Notes under the pieces: generated by a model
The model's input: the letters and a program-made list of their open reading frames with translations, nothing else
Told to the model about the DNA's origin: nothing
Database searches by the model: none
DNA from: Ustulina deusta
Taxonomy: Eukaryota > Ascomycota > Sordariomycetes > Xylariales > Xylariaceae
Assembly: GCA_023159155.1 (NCBI GenBank)
Contig: JAJNNX010000015.1
Location: 1 to 64,000, forward strand
Direction: 5' to 3'
DNA length: 64,000 nucleotides
In this document: piece by piece, positions 24,414 to 35,575 of the stretch
How positions within the stretch are numbered: position 1 is the first letter of the stretch
Layout of the letters: each line of letters begins with the position of its first letter
Made by a program: the position numbers and the translations under genes

Positions 24414-25689
24414 ATGGCGAAGAGACAGCTATCTCGGCTTGCTTTCGTGCGGCCACGGTCATCCCAAGCGTCGCACCCACGGTCCCTGCGACGTCCATTC
24501 ACGTCCCAAACACACAGCAGCCGAAGCCCGCGCCGAGCCCAAAGCCTTATAATAGCGGCCTTTGGAGCGGCCTGCATGTCGGGAGCAGCCTACGCAATGG
24601 TAACCCCGCCTGAAGAGCCCCAATTCCCGGTAGCGGGCAGCCAATTGACCCAATGCGATCTTCCTCTAGGCCGTCCAGAAACCCACCAAATTCGATGCGC
24701 GGTCCCTCGCCGAACTGGACGAACGCAGCAAACGCGAGCAGGGCATAACCGACGAATCACCAATGCGTCTGCGCATGGAAAAGTTCATACGCGAGCAACA
24801 GAAAGAGATCGTGGCGGCGCTTGAGGAGGTCGACGGCATGAGCTTCCGCGAAGACACATGGACACGTCCGAACGGCGGAGGCGGTCTGTCCTGTGTCCTC
24901 CAAGAAGGCCATGTTTTTGAGAAGGCTGGCGTCAACATCAGCGTTGTGTATGGAACCTTGCCCAGGCCGGCCATTGCGAAGATGAGGGAGAACCACAAGA
25001 GCGTCGAGGCTGAAGTCGACAACCTTGACTTCTACGCCCTCGGCCTGAGCTTGGTCCTCCACCCACGAAACCCCATGGCACCGACCGTACACCTGAACTA
25101 CAGGTATTTCGAGACGATGCGGCCAGACGGGACATCGCAGGCCTGGTGGTTTGGCGGAGGGAGCGATCTGACGCCCAGCTACCTGTTCGACGAGGACGCT
25201 GTACACTTCCACAAGACACTCAAGGAGGCCTGCGACAAGCACGACAAGGACTACTATCCTCGGTTCAAGAAGTGGTGCGATGACTACTTCTCCAACAAGC
25301 ATCGCGGCGAATCGCGCGGCGTCGGCGGTATATTTTTTGACGACTTAGATGACAGTGTGGCCGATGCCGAAAACACCTTCTCCTTCATCCAGGATTGCCT
25401 GAAGAGCTTCCTGCCGTCATATCTCCCCATAATCGAAAAGAGAAAAGATATGCCATTTACCGAGAAGGAGAAGGAGTGGCAGCAGGTGCGCCGAGGGCGA
25501 TACGTTGAGTTTAACCTCGTGCACGACCGCGGGACTTCCTTCGGCCTAAACGTTCCTGGCTCAAGAGTCGAGAGTATCCTCATGAGCTTACCTTTGACAG
25601 CCTCATGGAGGTACATGTACGAACCAGAACCGCGAAGCCGCGAGCAGCGTCTCGTCGATGTTCTTAGAGAACCCAAGGAATGGGTATGA
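24414..25689 (+). CDS. hem13: Coproporphyrinogen III oxidase, 2 exons, 401 aa
   Basis: Oxygen-dependent oxidative decarboxylation of coproporphyrinogen III to protoporphyrinogen IX in haem synthesis. Exons 24414-24599 and 24670-25689, intron 70 nt. Family signatures in order: MSFREDTWTRPNGGGGLSCV, VHLNYRYFE, WWFGGGSDLTPSYLF, GGIFFDDLDD, GRYVEFNLVHDRGTSFGL and the closing REPKEWV. Length matches eukaryotic enzymes once the 60-residue N-terminal extension is included. That extension is Arg/Ser-rich, acid-poor and followed by a hydrophobic stretch (LIIAAFGAACMSGAAYAM), which points to mitochondrial import and membrane association. A second in-frame donor at 24630 would give a 40-nt intron and 10 extra residues. 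A GTG nine bases upstream is not taken as the start. Confidence 0.96.
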
Positions 25690-26224
25690 TGTTCAAATTT
25701 AGAGAAAGGCGGTGCGACTCACCCGTCCATATGTATTGTTTAGGTATCCAAAATGGGTCGGGTTTGTATAATACCCTAATTATCTGTAGATACTGCCTCT
25801 GGAGCATTGATATATCTCAATGTACACTGCGAGCAGCTTGATGCGTCCTAGTTCGAGGCACCCGTCATGCTAATGCACAGTGCAAGATCCGTCAACCCCA
25901 GGCACCGGCAAGCTACGTAAGCGCCTCCTCATCCAACGTCTAGCGAATAGGCTGCGTTGAGCCGCGATGGCTATCAATTTCGAATTATCATAGGCGATGA
26001 ATTCCCTTTTGCCGGCCTTTCGAAGAAGATCGAAGTCGTAAATGCTCCGGCTTCTTTCTACATGCCACTCGTTCCCGTGCAGTGCCAACTTACAGAACCA
26101 GCCCCACCACTTGCGCAGCAGACACGGACGGCAAGAATAAAAGAATGATATCTAGACACCTTCGCACTGAATAAGCTCATCCATATCCTGGCACTCGCCG
26201 GTCCTACGTAACCCCACAGCGAAT
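25690..26224. other. intergenic, no gene seen
   Basis: A 3' flank followed by the promoter of the UCH-family gene. Two 60-70-codon ORFs on opposite strands overlap and show no family features. Confidence 0.5.
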
Positions 26225-27131
26225 ATGGCGGCAGGTAAAAAGTACTTCATCCCCCTAGAATCCAACCCGGAGCTCTTCACGGAGCTGATCCATACACTCG
26301 GCATGTCGAAGCGTCTGGCGTTCCACGACCTCCTCACGCTTTCGCCGTCTGACGAGGATCTTTTGTCGTTCGTGCCGCGGCCCGCGCTGGCGCTTGTCCT
26401 CGTCATCCCGGCGCCGGAGGGATATACCGCGCGCCTCAGAGAAGAGGAGAAGGACGTGCCCCCGCATGGCAAGAAGGGTGACGAGGAAGACGTCGTGTTC
26501 TACCACCAGACTATCGGCAACGCGTGTGGATTGTACGCCACGTTGCATGCTGTCAGTAATGGGGAGGCGAGGGCTTTTGTCGGTGAGATTTGCCTTGTTT
26601 ATTTGTTTCTACCCTGTTGTCGTGGCTGGATCTTCGGGGCGGACAGGTGGGAAGTCTTACGTGCTGGCTATATGGATCGATGAAGGCCCCGCTGTCAATC
26701 CATACTAACGACCTTTTTTTTTCCTCTTCTTTGTTTCAGAACCATCCACGCATCTCTCCCGCCTCATCGAGCGTTGCGCGCCCCTGGACAGCGCCCAGCG
26801 CATCGAAGCTCTAGAGTCCGACGAGCAACTCGCCGCAGTGCACGCGTCTGTTGCCTCGCGCGGCAACACGGCGCCCCCGGCTGATATCACCGTCGAGGCG
26901 CTCTTCGCGTACATGACGTTCGTGAAATCGCGGATGAGCGGGCGGCTGTATCAGCTCGAGGGCTGTCGGAAGGCACCTGTTGATCTGGACTGTGTCCTGC
27001 GCGAGGACGAAGACTTGCTCTCTGGGAAAGCGCTCGATGCGGTGAGGAAGTTCGTCGAGGATGCTGGGAAGGGCGTTGCTGTTGGGTATAGCGCTTTGGC
27101 GTTGAGCGTTACTGAGGAGGCGAGTGCGTAA
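26225..27131 (+). CDS. UCH-family (peptidase C12) protein lacking catalytic His, 249 aa
   Basis: Exons 26225-26582 and 26740-27131; the 157-nt intron carries a CTAAC branch point and a pyrimidine tract. The fold is that of ubiquitin C-terminal hydrolases of the UCH-L3/Yuh1 type: IPLESNPELFTELIHTLG at the N-terminus, then the active-site segment YHQTIGNACGLYATLHAV with oxyanion Gln95 and nucleophile Cys101. The segment that should hold the catalytic His instead reads VEALFAYMTFVKS, with Ala176 at the His position. The following LYQLEG has Glu193 where the family has the catalytic Asp (L-Y-E-L-D-G). The frame is intact, so this looks like a pseudo-enzyme that may bind ubiquitin or Nedd8 without cleaving. 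A standard active paralogue could lie elsewhere in the genome. Confidence 0.9.
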
Positions 27132-28036
27132 CGGAGGGTGGGACCTCTTGTGGTTCGTCCGAGGTTGGTAGATATGCGTCGGTTTGCTTCGTAAATGCCG
27201 ATTTGAAGCAGAATAGACAACGATGACGAGAAAAGCTGAAACCGGCTCTCCGGGGATGGCTTAGTTTAATCGTTGGGCCGCTAGTAGTGGTTGATGGCTT
27301 CGGTTCGGCGGTTTAGATATCGTGAAGAGCGAGGTCTTCGGAGTGAAGCTCTTTCGATAGTATCGAAGCCATCTTACACCCAACATCACTCTTCTGCCAA
27401 CCTTCACAACGCCCATCGACATATCAAGTTGATAAGGGAGTGATCTTGCTTTCTTTATATTTGCGGAGAGTCAAGACAAGTAGGACATAATTACCGTTGA
27501 CGCACGTTACTAGGATGACTCAGTATTAGGCGATGCCTTCCCAGTAGACCCCCTAAAACAATTCCCACGATGAGAATTCGTGTTCTAGGAACTACCCCTT
27601 ACAAAACTAAATCATTAGATCCTCCTATCTTCACGGATGCGCTGCCTCTAGCCTTGTTGACAAATTCCATCTGAGGCCAACCTTGGCTCTCATTATCCAA
27701 TACAAGTATAGTTAGAATAATGAGAACTGGCCGTCCGGTTCCGGGCTTGCCACCCCTAATACTAAAATACTAAATTTATCATTTCCACCTGGCCTCAACA
27801 GGAATATTCATTGGCATATTGGATGGTTATCGATAGTGATGAGTATTCCTCGCAAATGGATCAAGAGGCCATGTCCATCAGCTTCACCACCTTGCTTACC
27901 TCGGTATGTACTCTCAGCTTAGGGTGACCAATGAAAGGCTCTGTCGAGGCAATATCGACGAGTTCATCTCCCTGGCTCGGATATTCAGATAAACAGAAAC
28001 TATTCATCTAGCCAGGCAATCGCAAATCTCAGGACT

Positions 28037-28057
28037 GAGAGAGAGAGAGAGAGAGAG
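28037..28057. repeat. GA microsatellite
   Basis: About ten uninterrupted GA units. Confidence 0.95.
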
Positions 28058-28419
28058 GCAACGCCCTCGCGAAATAGATCTGCACCATGCATGCAGTTCA
28101 ATATCCAGTTCCGTGAGCAGTGGATACTGCGCGCCCGCATTTACTGAGATCCATTGGCGCAAGGCAAGGCCAAGAAAATGAATCATAATGGCTCAGCCGC
28201 TTAAACCCTGCCCATCTGACTGGCGTGCTGCACAGCGCCCCACCTACACCGCCCAGGCGTCCCTCGTCTCGCGATGAATCATACTCACTCATACTAGTAG
28301 GTACGTACACCATATGCCTTAGTATACAGTTAGTTACTAAGTAGCAAATCGGCTTCTGCCCCACACGGATTCGATTCGGGATTTGGGTTGACGCATAGCT
28401 TGGGCACCGTTCACAGGTC

Positions 28420-28446
28420 GGTAGGTAGGTAGGTAGGTAGGTAGGT
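28420..28446. repeat. GTAG microsatellite
   Basis: About six consecutive GTAG units. Confidence 0.95.
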
Positions 28447-29039
28447 TACGGAGTTCGATGGATAGCGCTCTCTTCTGTACTGTGAGCTCGTACGTGACAT
28501 GTTCCTCGAAACATGGGCATTCTCAACGCGGTTTCTTGCGGAACTCTAGAACCTCTGCCCACGTGAAGTACAGTACAGTAGATAAAGTAGGGTAACTAGG
28601 CAGACGAGAGCGATGTCGGGTCAAGTAGGCGAATAGAGAGTGATTAGGTCGCATGAAATCATTCGCACTCAGTCGCGATGCAAAATGAGCCATAATGACA
28701 CGAGCGAGAAACTTCGGTATATAGTGTGAGCGAGAGCAGAGATGTCCTCCCGTAGTAAAATGTAGAGTGATGTCGTGTGTGTGCCATCATCGAGTAGAGG
28801 CGAAGATGAAGACGTGCGGTGAGTTAGTTTCCCAGCCCAGAGTCGAGACTCCAAAATCGATTGTGCAGATAAACAAACACATTATGATGACAAGGCGTTC
28901 CCTACATCGATTGGACAAGGGATATCATCACCACGAATGAGAATACACCACGAGCCGACATCGTCTGAAAGCAAGAGCACATTTTCAATTTCATCGCTAC
29001 CCGAAACTCCTAGAAGACATATATAGGCCGACTGGCTAG

Positions 29040-29988
29040 CTAACTTCCCCGAAATTCCCCAGATTTCATCTGCAACATGGTCCTCAGAGCGGACGCTTCG
29101 GCCTCCTGACGCGCGAGGCGAAGCTTCAAGTCATCCCGTTCCTGTTTCACCTCGTCAAGCTCCGCCTCAAGCTCGTTGATGCGGTCGATCCGCTTTTGAC
29201 GGTATTTGCGAGCAGCGACGTTGTTCCGCTGGCGCTTGAGCGCGGTGACGTGGTCGACTGGGGGAGAGCGTCGTTTCCCCGAAGTGGACTGCTGGGCTTG
29301 ATCATAACTGGGTGTTGGGGGTGACATGGAATAGTGATCTGGCTGAGTGGTGGGTATCGATGTCGCTGATGGCATGGTTGAGACGGGTAAAGGGGGAAAG
29401 AAGAGAGTTGAGTCGCCAGAGGGCAGGATGTCTAGATGGTGGGGGTAGTGTTAGTTAAATTGTGGACCGGAACTTGGTAACAAGTAACAGGCAGAGAGGA
29501 CAAGCTACCCGTCGCTGTCGAAGGCTTGGATGGATGGGTGGGATCGATGACTCACCTTCTAGACTTGCCGGTGACAATTCGCTTCCCAAGATGGGTGTTG
29601 TCTCGTGGGACGAACCCAAGTCAGTAAGCGACCAATCTATCGCCAAATCGATTCCGCCGTCTAGCGTTCCGTCGCCGTCGCCTCCGCTCGGTCTGCCGCC
29701 CCCGAGTCCGTATCCGTAGAGCCACTCGTTTGTCAGGGGCGCAACGGACGTGCAGTCGCCCCCGAAGGACTGGAAGAGGTCCGCGGTAGGCTCAAACGCG
29801 GAGCTCTGCCAGTCCAGGCATTGACTAAGTTGGCTGGACTCGGGCGGACTGACGCGATGGGCAGAACGCGAAGAGGATCTGTGATGGTGTGTATGCGACG
29901 CATGCTGTACTGGATTCCATGATGATATGGTCGGATGGCCTCCTTCTGAGGCCGGGTGAAAACTATCGGAACAAGGTGGGGGGATTGT
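29040..29988 (-). CDS. bZIP transcription factor (GCN4/CPC1-like), 5' end unresolved
   Basis: Two exons on minus are clear: 29988 (or within)-29556 and 29431-29040, joined by a 124-nt GTGAGT intron with a TAACTAAC branch point. The C-terminus carries a classic basic region (ALKRQRNNVAARKYRQKR) and a leucine zipper (INELEAELDEVKQERDDLKL), so the product should bind DNA as a dimer in the nucleus. The first exon is Ser/Pro/Gly-rich with acidic patches (LFQSFGGDCTSVAP, GIDLAIDWSLTDLG), like an activation domain. The open frame begins after a TGA at 29989-29991, and no ATG lies in frame before the bZIP-containing exon. A further 5' exon, a frameshift, or an unusual start must therefore exist; an out-of-frame ATG at about 29921 does not connect. 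Divergent to aps3. Confidence 0.88.
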
Positions 29989-30573
29989 TCAGTGGCGCCG
30001 TTCTTCTCTCGAACGGCCGAGAATGTAGGGTGATGGGGTTGGTTCCCAAAGAGTGGTTGAATGAGAAAGGGAAGAAAGAGAGGAGGAGGGGAGGGGAGAG
30101 GGCGGCGTTTTTGTGCCCATTGACTTCACATGCCGTCTGCAGCACCGTCTCCAGTTCTCTGGTACGTATTCGATAAGCCGTGTATCGGGTACTGTGATAT
30201 TCCCGCATGGCTCTCCCAGATCGACAGATCCCCAAGCTGGGTGGATTAGGTACGAGATGGCCCATCCACTTTTTTTTATTAAAGAGGCGTGCACAGCCAC
30301 AACTCTACACCGTACTTGCTGACTTTCTGTGCCACCAACCCGTCATCCTGCTTGAAGTTACTAAGATACTACTACCCCACCTCTAAGTACCTCTATACCG
30401 CGGACTGAGAGGTAGGTACCTATCCCGACTGCCCCACGATCGGACCAGCATCTCACAGCAGATCTCCAAGCCTCATGTGTCGTAGGTAATAATTTGCGAC
30501 AAACAGTTTCACACAGCATTTTCGCATCTGACCAGCATAAGCCGCCCATGTCCGAGGAAAAGAAACTTCCGTC
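29989..30573. other. shared upstream region of bZIP and aps3
   Basis: The left part, read on minus, is strongly pyrimidine-rich (CTCTCCCCTCCCCTCCTCCT near 30085), as in fungal 5' leaders, and may hold the missing first exon of the bZIP gene. The right part is the promoter of aps3. Confidence 0.5.
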
Positions 30574-31242
30574 ATGATCAACGCGGTTTTGGTCTTCAAT
30601 GGCCAAGGTCAGCCTCGCCTGACCAAATTCTACACGCAGCTGGTATGTGACCTGGGTACTTGATATTTCCCGAAGCGGGCGAGGCCAAGCAGTGCACGTC
30701 CTCATTGCGCACCCCCGACTCTGACATGGCCCGACGCCGCGTAGGAAACGAGCATCCAGCAGCGTCTTCTCTCCGAGATCTTCGCGCTCGTGTCGAACAG
30801 GCCAAGCGGCGCATGCAACTTCCTCCCGCTGCCCCCTCTCCTCGCAGCCTCGGGCACATCGCAATCGTCGTCCGAGCAACACAACGACGTCCCCTCGCTC
30901 GTGACATACCGCAACTACGCGACCCTGTATTTCATCGTCATCTCGACGTCGACCGAGTCGCCCTTGGCCCTGCTCGACCTCATCCAGGTATACGTCGAGG
31001 CCTTGGACAAGCTGTTCGAGAATGTCTGCGAGCTGGACCTCATCTTCAACTTCGAGACGCTGCATGCCGCCCTGAGCGAGATGATTGTCGGCGGCGTCGT
31101 CATCGAGACGAGTCTCGACCGCATTGTCGCGGGCGTCAAGGCCCAGGGCACCGTTGCCAAGCGGCCCGTCAACGAGTCGAGGAGTACAGGGCTGGGTGCC
31201 GGTTTAAGCATGGGCGGGAATTTCGTCTGGCCGGGCAGGTGA
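30574..31242 (+). CDS. aps3: AP-3 adaptor complex sigma subunit, 2 exons, 188 aa
   Basis: Small (sigma) subunit of the AP-3 clathrin-adaptor-related complex, which carries cargo from Golgi to vacuole. Exons 30574-30642 and 30745-31242, intron 102 nt with GTATGT donor and TAG acceptor; the 69-nt first exon closes in frame. Signatures: MINAVLVFNGQGQPRLTKFY, then RNYATLYFIVISTSTESPLA, LDLIQVYVEALDKLFENVCE, LDLIFNFETLHAALSEMIVG. An insert (residues about 40-70, Ser/Pro/Gln-rich) is typical of sigma-3 as opposed to sigma-1/2. A Gly/Ser tail ends NFVWPGR. Convergent with the small gene at 31584. Confidence 0.93.
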
Positions 31243-31583
31243 TTTGCATGCATCACGGCATTGGATAAGCATTCGTGGAGTTCAGCGGCGTTTCTTGGCG
31301 GACTCTCTGGCATGACGAGGTGGGATAAATCGTTCTGCGAACGAGGAGAATTGGCTTTGGCATAGGTAATTACACACACATAATAACATAACATAAGGTG
31401 GTATCTCAACAAGTCCGTAACTCCGCCCAATGCAATTTGACATGTGAGTGGTTTGTAATGTACAAGATCTCTCTCTCTCTCTTATTTCTGGTCTCCCGCT
31501 GTCGGGAGATCGGGCGTCTCTCCCTCGTACCGTTTCTCTGGGGAGAGGGCACCCCGAAATCTGCTCCGGATCTATTTCACAAG

Positions 31584-32031
31584 TCAACATTTCCGACCAG
31601 ACCCTCCAGACGGGGAAGCACATACGCCCTCAACCGGTTGGTTTTTTGTGTTCCAATCTATAAAAAAGACCGCGTACACGAGCACAACTAAGAGGATCCG
31701 ACGAAAGTCAGCACATATATATATATCTACCTCCCGCCGCAGCCCGACCGACACCGATTCCAGACTCACACGTCACACTCCCCAGCTGCGCTAGCCTGAC
31801 GAGCTTGTCCCAGCGCGGCCGCGCCGACGCCAGCTTGAGGCGTCGCTTGTATCGCCTCTCGAACTTGAACTGCTCCTTCTCGGAGAGCTTCGAGAAATCC
31901 GGCGGCCACACCTTCTTTGGCTTGTACGGGCTGTCCGCGTAGAGCTCCGCCGGCGGTGTCCTCGGCGCATTGCGGAATTTCGGCGCAATGGGCGGGCGTG
32001 CCCCTAGTCGTCTTAAAACTGTGGGAACCAT
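31584..32031 (-). CDS. small single-pass membrane protein, 121 aa
   Basis: Exons on minus 32031-31770 and 31687-31584; the 82-nt intron has donor GTGAGT and acceptor TAG, and frames close. The N-terminus is basic and acid-free (MVPTVLRRLGARPPIAPKFR), which suggests mitochondrial targeting. It is followed by VWPPDFSKLSEKEQFKFERR and the basic stretch YKRRLKLASARPRWDKLVRL. The second exon supplies a membrane helix (SVTFVLVYAVFFIDW). The strongly basic block before one helix and the splice-restored frame argue that it is real. I believe similar short proteins occur across filamentous fungi, but I cannot name the family. Translating through the intron instead gives a tail without a membrane segment. 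The last 12 residues after QPVEG may be wrong if a second intron exists. Confidence 0.65.
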
Positions 32032-32772
32032 GGTTCCTGTCGGGTGTTATGTGGTTGTTCGCTTGCCTGCCCAGATACCGACTCTAACTGCGACAGGGTC
32101 ACGACGGCGTGTCAGTACTCGCTTCCGGGCGCTAGTGAATCTGCTGTGGCTTTGAGATGTCTAGTGTGGCTTGACTTCTTGTTAAGTAGATAGTGGATTG
32201 TCGCATAGTGTATATAGATGCATATTCGCTTACATAGGTATATCCCCCCAACTGCCTTTCGGGCGATAGGTACCGAAGAGAGGTGATGGATGGCTCGGAC
32301 AGACCGATCCCGTCCGTCTTCGGCCGATCAAAATGTCCGGCTGATAGTACAGACCATCCAGTAAAACCTGCCCTGTGTCTAGGGATACTGTTGGGGTCCA
32401 GGTAAAAGACGTCTTCATATTACTGTTGAATGTTAAGCTGATCGACCCCCGCATTGTCACCCAAGGTCAGCTTCTAAGGCGGCGTTGTAGAAGTACCTAT
32501 ATTCCTCTGTGAATTTGATGATCTTTGCTTCCATTATCATAAGCTACATCGTACACACAAGCCTCTGCTATAGACTTGCGCGTTCCTATTCTAACCTCAT
32601 TATCTATTAGAGCGCGTTAATAAATCTTCCCGCTGAGTAACGCTCCGCGTGATATTCTCCCTGTTCCGGTAACATCGAGAGTCGGAAGGCTCCATTTCAG
32701 GCCAAATTTATGTTGTGGAAGCTTCCAATGGTTTGAAACCCTCCAGGTTATGACCAAAATGGTGATCGATTA
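32032..32772. other. intergenic, no gene seen
   Basis: The promoter of the small membrane protein gene and the 3' flank of the 579-aa gene; both are read on minus. No other coding signal. Confidence 0.5.
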
Positions 32773-34565
32773 CTAGCCCCGCGTGTTGTAAGTGGTCCAC
32801 CAGATCCCCACGTTCGCGGCGACTGCGAGATCAAGCATCTTCAGTCCTTCATCAAAAATAATGAGCTTGCCCATCTTAGCTCGCTTGCCCCTATTTCCTC
32901 CACCCGCCTTTTCTCGACCAAGGCTCATGTCGAAGTGAAAATCTCCATCGTCGCTGTCGTCAAGACCCTGTGCCTTCGCCACCATTCTGTTGAATTGACT
33001 CTGTAAATGGTCCCTTGCTCTCATGCCGCCCTCTGTAGATTTCTTATCCGCTAAAAGCTCGTTGCTGGGGAGATTGAACCGTAACTCGCTGATGGGTCGC
33101 GTGCTGTCCGGCCTCTCGTCTCCATGCTCGGGATCAGATCCGTCGACTAGCGGATTGTATAATCCACCGCCGTAGGAGGGTAGTACATGTCTACAGTTGA
33201 GAGTGCGTCCGGCTTTCCCGGTCACAAACTCGCAGCGCCCATCCCAGGGGCTGTAAAAGATGTAGCCCCTTGGCTTAAGACCAGGCGCAGGTTGTGTGAT
33301 AATGGGGGCGTCGCTACCATCGAAGTCCCCTCCAAAAGACCCCATAGACGTTTGACTATCACCCCGGCAGTGGCCGGAACGTTTTTTGGGGGGACTAGAT
33401 CGACCCTCGTCTGTTGAACTCTGGCTCCGAAAGCGTTGTCGAAGGCTAGCTGTAAACGATGGTGAATATGACATCTGGACATGGCGCTCGAATGCACCTG
33501 AGGCAGGCATGCCTGTTGGAAAGTTGAGGAATTGCCTTGTCAGTGAAGATGAGCTACCAGGCCGTAGATCGAGGCTTCCTCGCAAACCGACTTCTGGCAT
33601 ACCACGAAACTTGGCATATCCAGACGTTTCTAGGTGAATCTGAATAGAGGGGTATGCCTGATGACGCTTGTCGTCATCAATAAGATTAGGGTTTTCAAGT
33701 TGAAAAGAGGCGATCTTTCCAACATTCCATTGCTGCCCTGAGCCCGGGTCTCTTCGGATAAGCGTTAAAGAGAAAGGAGTGAATGGCCGGCGCTCCGCAG
33801 GCAACGAAGCGTGCGCGCTCACAGCAGAGCCATGGCTTAGATCAGGTGCATCAGTCAAATCGGAAGGGAAATGTTTGTTCCCAGGACGGGCAGGAAGTGA
33901 TGGCGGGTGTTCCTCGACATGAGGATATGATGGACGAGGTATATTGGGTAATGGTGGGACATGTTGTCTAACTGTGTCAGTGAGAGGTGATCCAGAACCG
34001 AGAGACATGCCGTAGCCGGCTGGTGTCAGTGTAGAGTAAGATGGCTGGTGTTCGGACTGTCCACCCAAGACGGTCCGCAACACAGAGTTCCGCGTTGGAG
34101 ATTCATGGCCTTGGTTTTCCTTCCCTGAAGGGGCTGTTGGTGTGCTCGGTGCAATTCTTGGTACAGGCTGCCCCGGTGTATTCGGCAAGGGCTTTCGGTG
34201 TATTCGAGGCCTCGGGCTTTCTCCGCTCGATCTAGGAGAGGAGGGATGCCTAGACTGATTCAGAGGTATTAGGGGCTCGTTCTCAGGCTGGAAATGTACG
34301 TAGTACAGCGAACTAGCAACATCCCCTGCTGTTACGTTCTTGACTTGCGGTTTCAATGTCGATAAGATTATGTCTACAAAATCAGCCATGTTCGCACATA
34401 GTCGTTCTCTAGCCCTGTCGACGTACCCCTCGTGCCAGGAACTCTTGAGATGTACAGTGTAAGCGGAGCCTGCCTTGCTTCATTCGGTTTCGTTGGGTAT
34501 TGAGGCGGATTGGCGGCAAGCTGATTCAAGGCGGCCAGAGACCGTGCCTCTACATGCTCGCTCAT
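32773..34565 (-). CDS. conserved fungal protein of unknown function, 579 aa
   Basis: Exons on minus 34565-34427 and 34373-32773; the 53-nt intron (GTACGT to TAG) removes an in-frame internal ATG that would otherwise look like the start. The N-terminus MSEHVEARSLAALNQLAANP is followed by LYISRVPGTR joined to DIILSTLKPQVKNVTAGDVA. The middle is Pro/Ser-rich and probably disordered (about 65-210). A folded C-terminal half has FSLTLIRRDPGSGQQWNVGK, FERHVQMSYSPSFTASLRQR, RGYIFYSPWDGRCEFVTGKA and a highly charged LGREKAGGGNRGKRAKMGKL. It ends in LDLAVAANVGIWWTTY, hydrophobic but too polar for a firm membrane helix. Charge and invariant-looking blocks suggest a conserved domain found in Pezizomycotina; no function is known to me. 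Confidence 0.82.
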
Positions 34566-35575
34566 AGCCAGTGAGTATGGTGTGTTCCATAAAGATAAGC
34601 TTGCCCTTCCGATGACGCGACCGGCTCAACACCTGCCGTGTTGTTGAAGACCGTGGCTGCAATGAAAAACGGAAGGGGAGCAAACAACTATCTGCGGTCT
34701 TTCGTCGTGGTTATGAATATTCTAGATACGCTGTGAGCCTGGCATGCCGCGTCTGGTGCAACGTCAGGCTTCAATAAGAAGGATGAGCAGGGTAGCACCA
34801 CGAAGAGGCGACTCCGCCAAGACAGATTTATTGGGCGAAGCCACGTCAATAAATAAACCACATTGGTTAGAGTGGTACCGTGGGTGAGGTAGCCAGTAGT
34901 GTAGGAGTCTGGCCAGAAATTCATTGGGTTAGTGGTGGCCTGGCTAACTTTCAACGTCATACGTCAGCCCTGTGGCTGAGCAGGGCTGCGGTGGGTTGGG
35001 GGAAAATGACTGTCTACCTCTAGGTATCTATCTACCTTGGTAGGAGGGATGTAGGTTAGGTATAACCTTATCGCTCTGAGGTACAGGTAGTTCTAAATAC
35101 TAAGAGGCAGCATGGAATCCACCGTGGGGTACCTATACTAAATTTTACTCGGTACTAATAATTACTAATTACTAACATATGTAGGTGTGCATTATTCGGA
35201 CCTACTCTCCGGCGGGTGAAACTCGCCAAGGCTGCGAACTCTGACCACTCAGGGCAATTTGAATTGTTTTGATGTTACAGAAAGAATAGGGCAATTGATA
35301 TAGAATCTACCCTGAGAGGTATTTTTATACACTGTCCTGATACGATTCAGTTATATCATGAAAATATCGAGTCTATCACTAGACTTACCAGCATTGGTTA
35401 TGAGTGCATAGATAATAGGTAGGCCTTCCGCTCCCTTGCCTTTCGCCTCCAACCAACTTGATGGGGAAATTCACAATATGACATATTTACCACCTAGTAT
35501 ACTTAGTTAATCACGATAGCAGCCGCGTTAGACACACCTAGTAGCCCAAACAAGTCGCCAAGGCGTAGGCAGTCA
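34566..35575. other. intergenic, no gene seen
   Basis: Promoter of the 579-aa gene at left and 3' flank of the peroxin gene at right. A 90-codon minus ORF at 34688-34960 has no family features. Confidence 0.5.

Larger units (their letters stand above)
27132..29039. other. long intergenic with microsatellites
   Basis: No supported gene in 1.9 kb. It holds a GA dinucleotide run (28037-28057) and a GTAG tetranucleotide run (28420-28446). The right part is the 3' flank of the bZIP gene, which ends at 29040. Confidence 0.5.
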
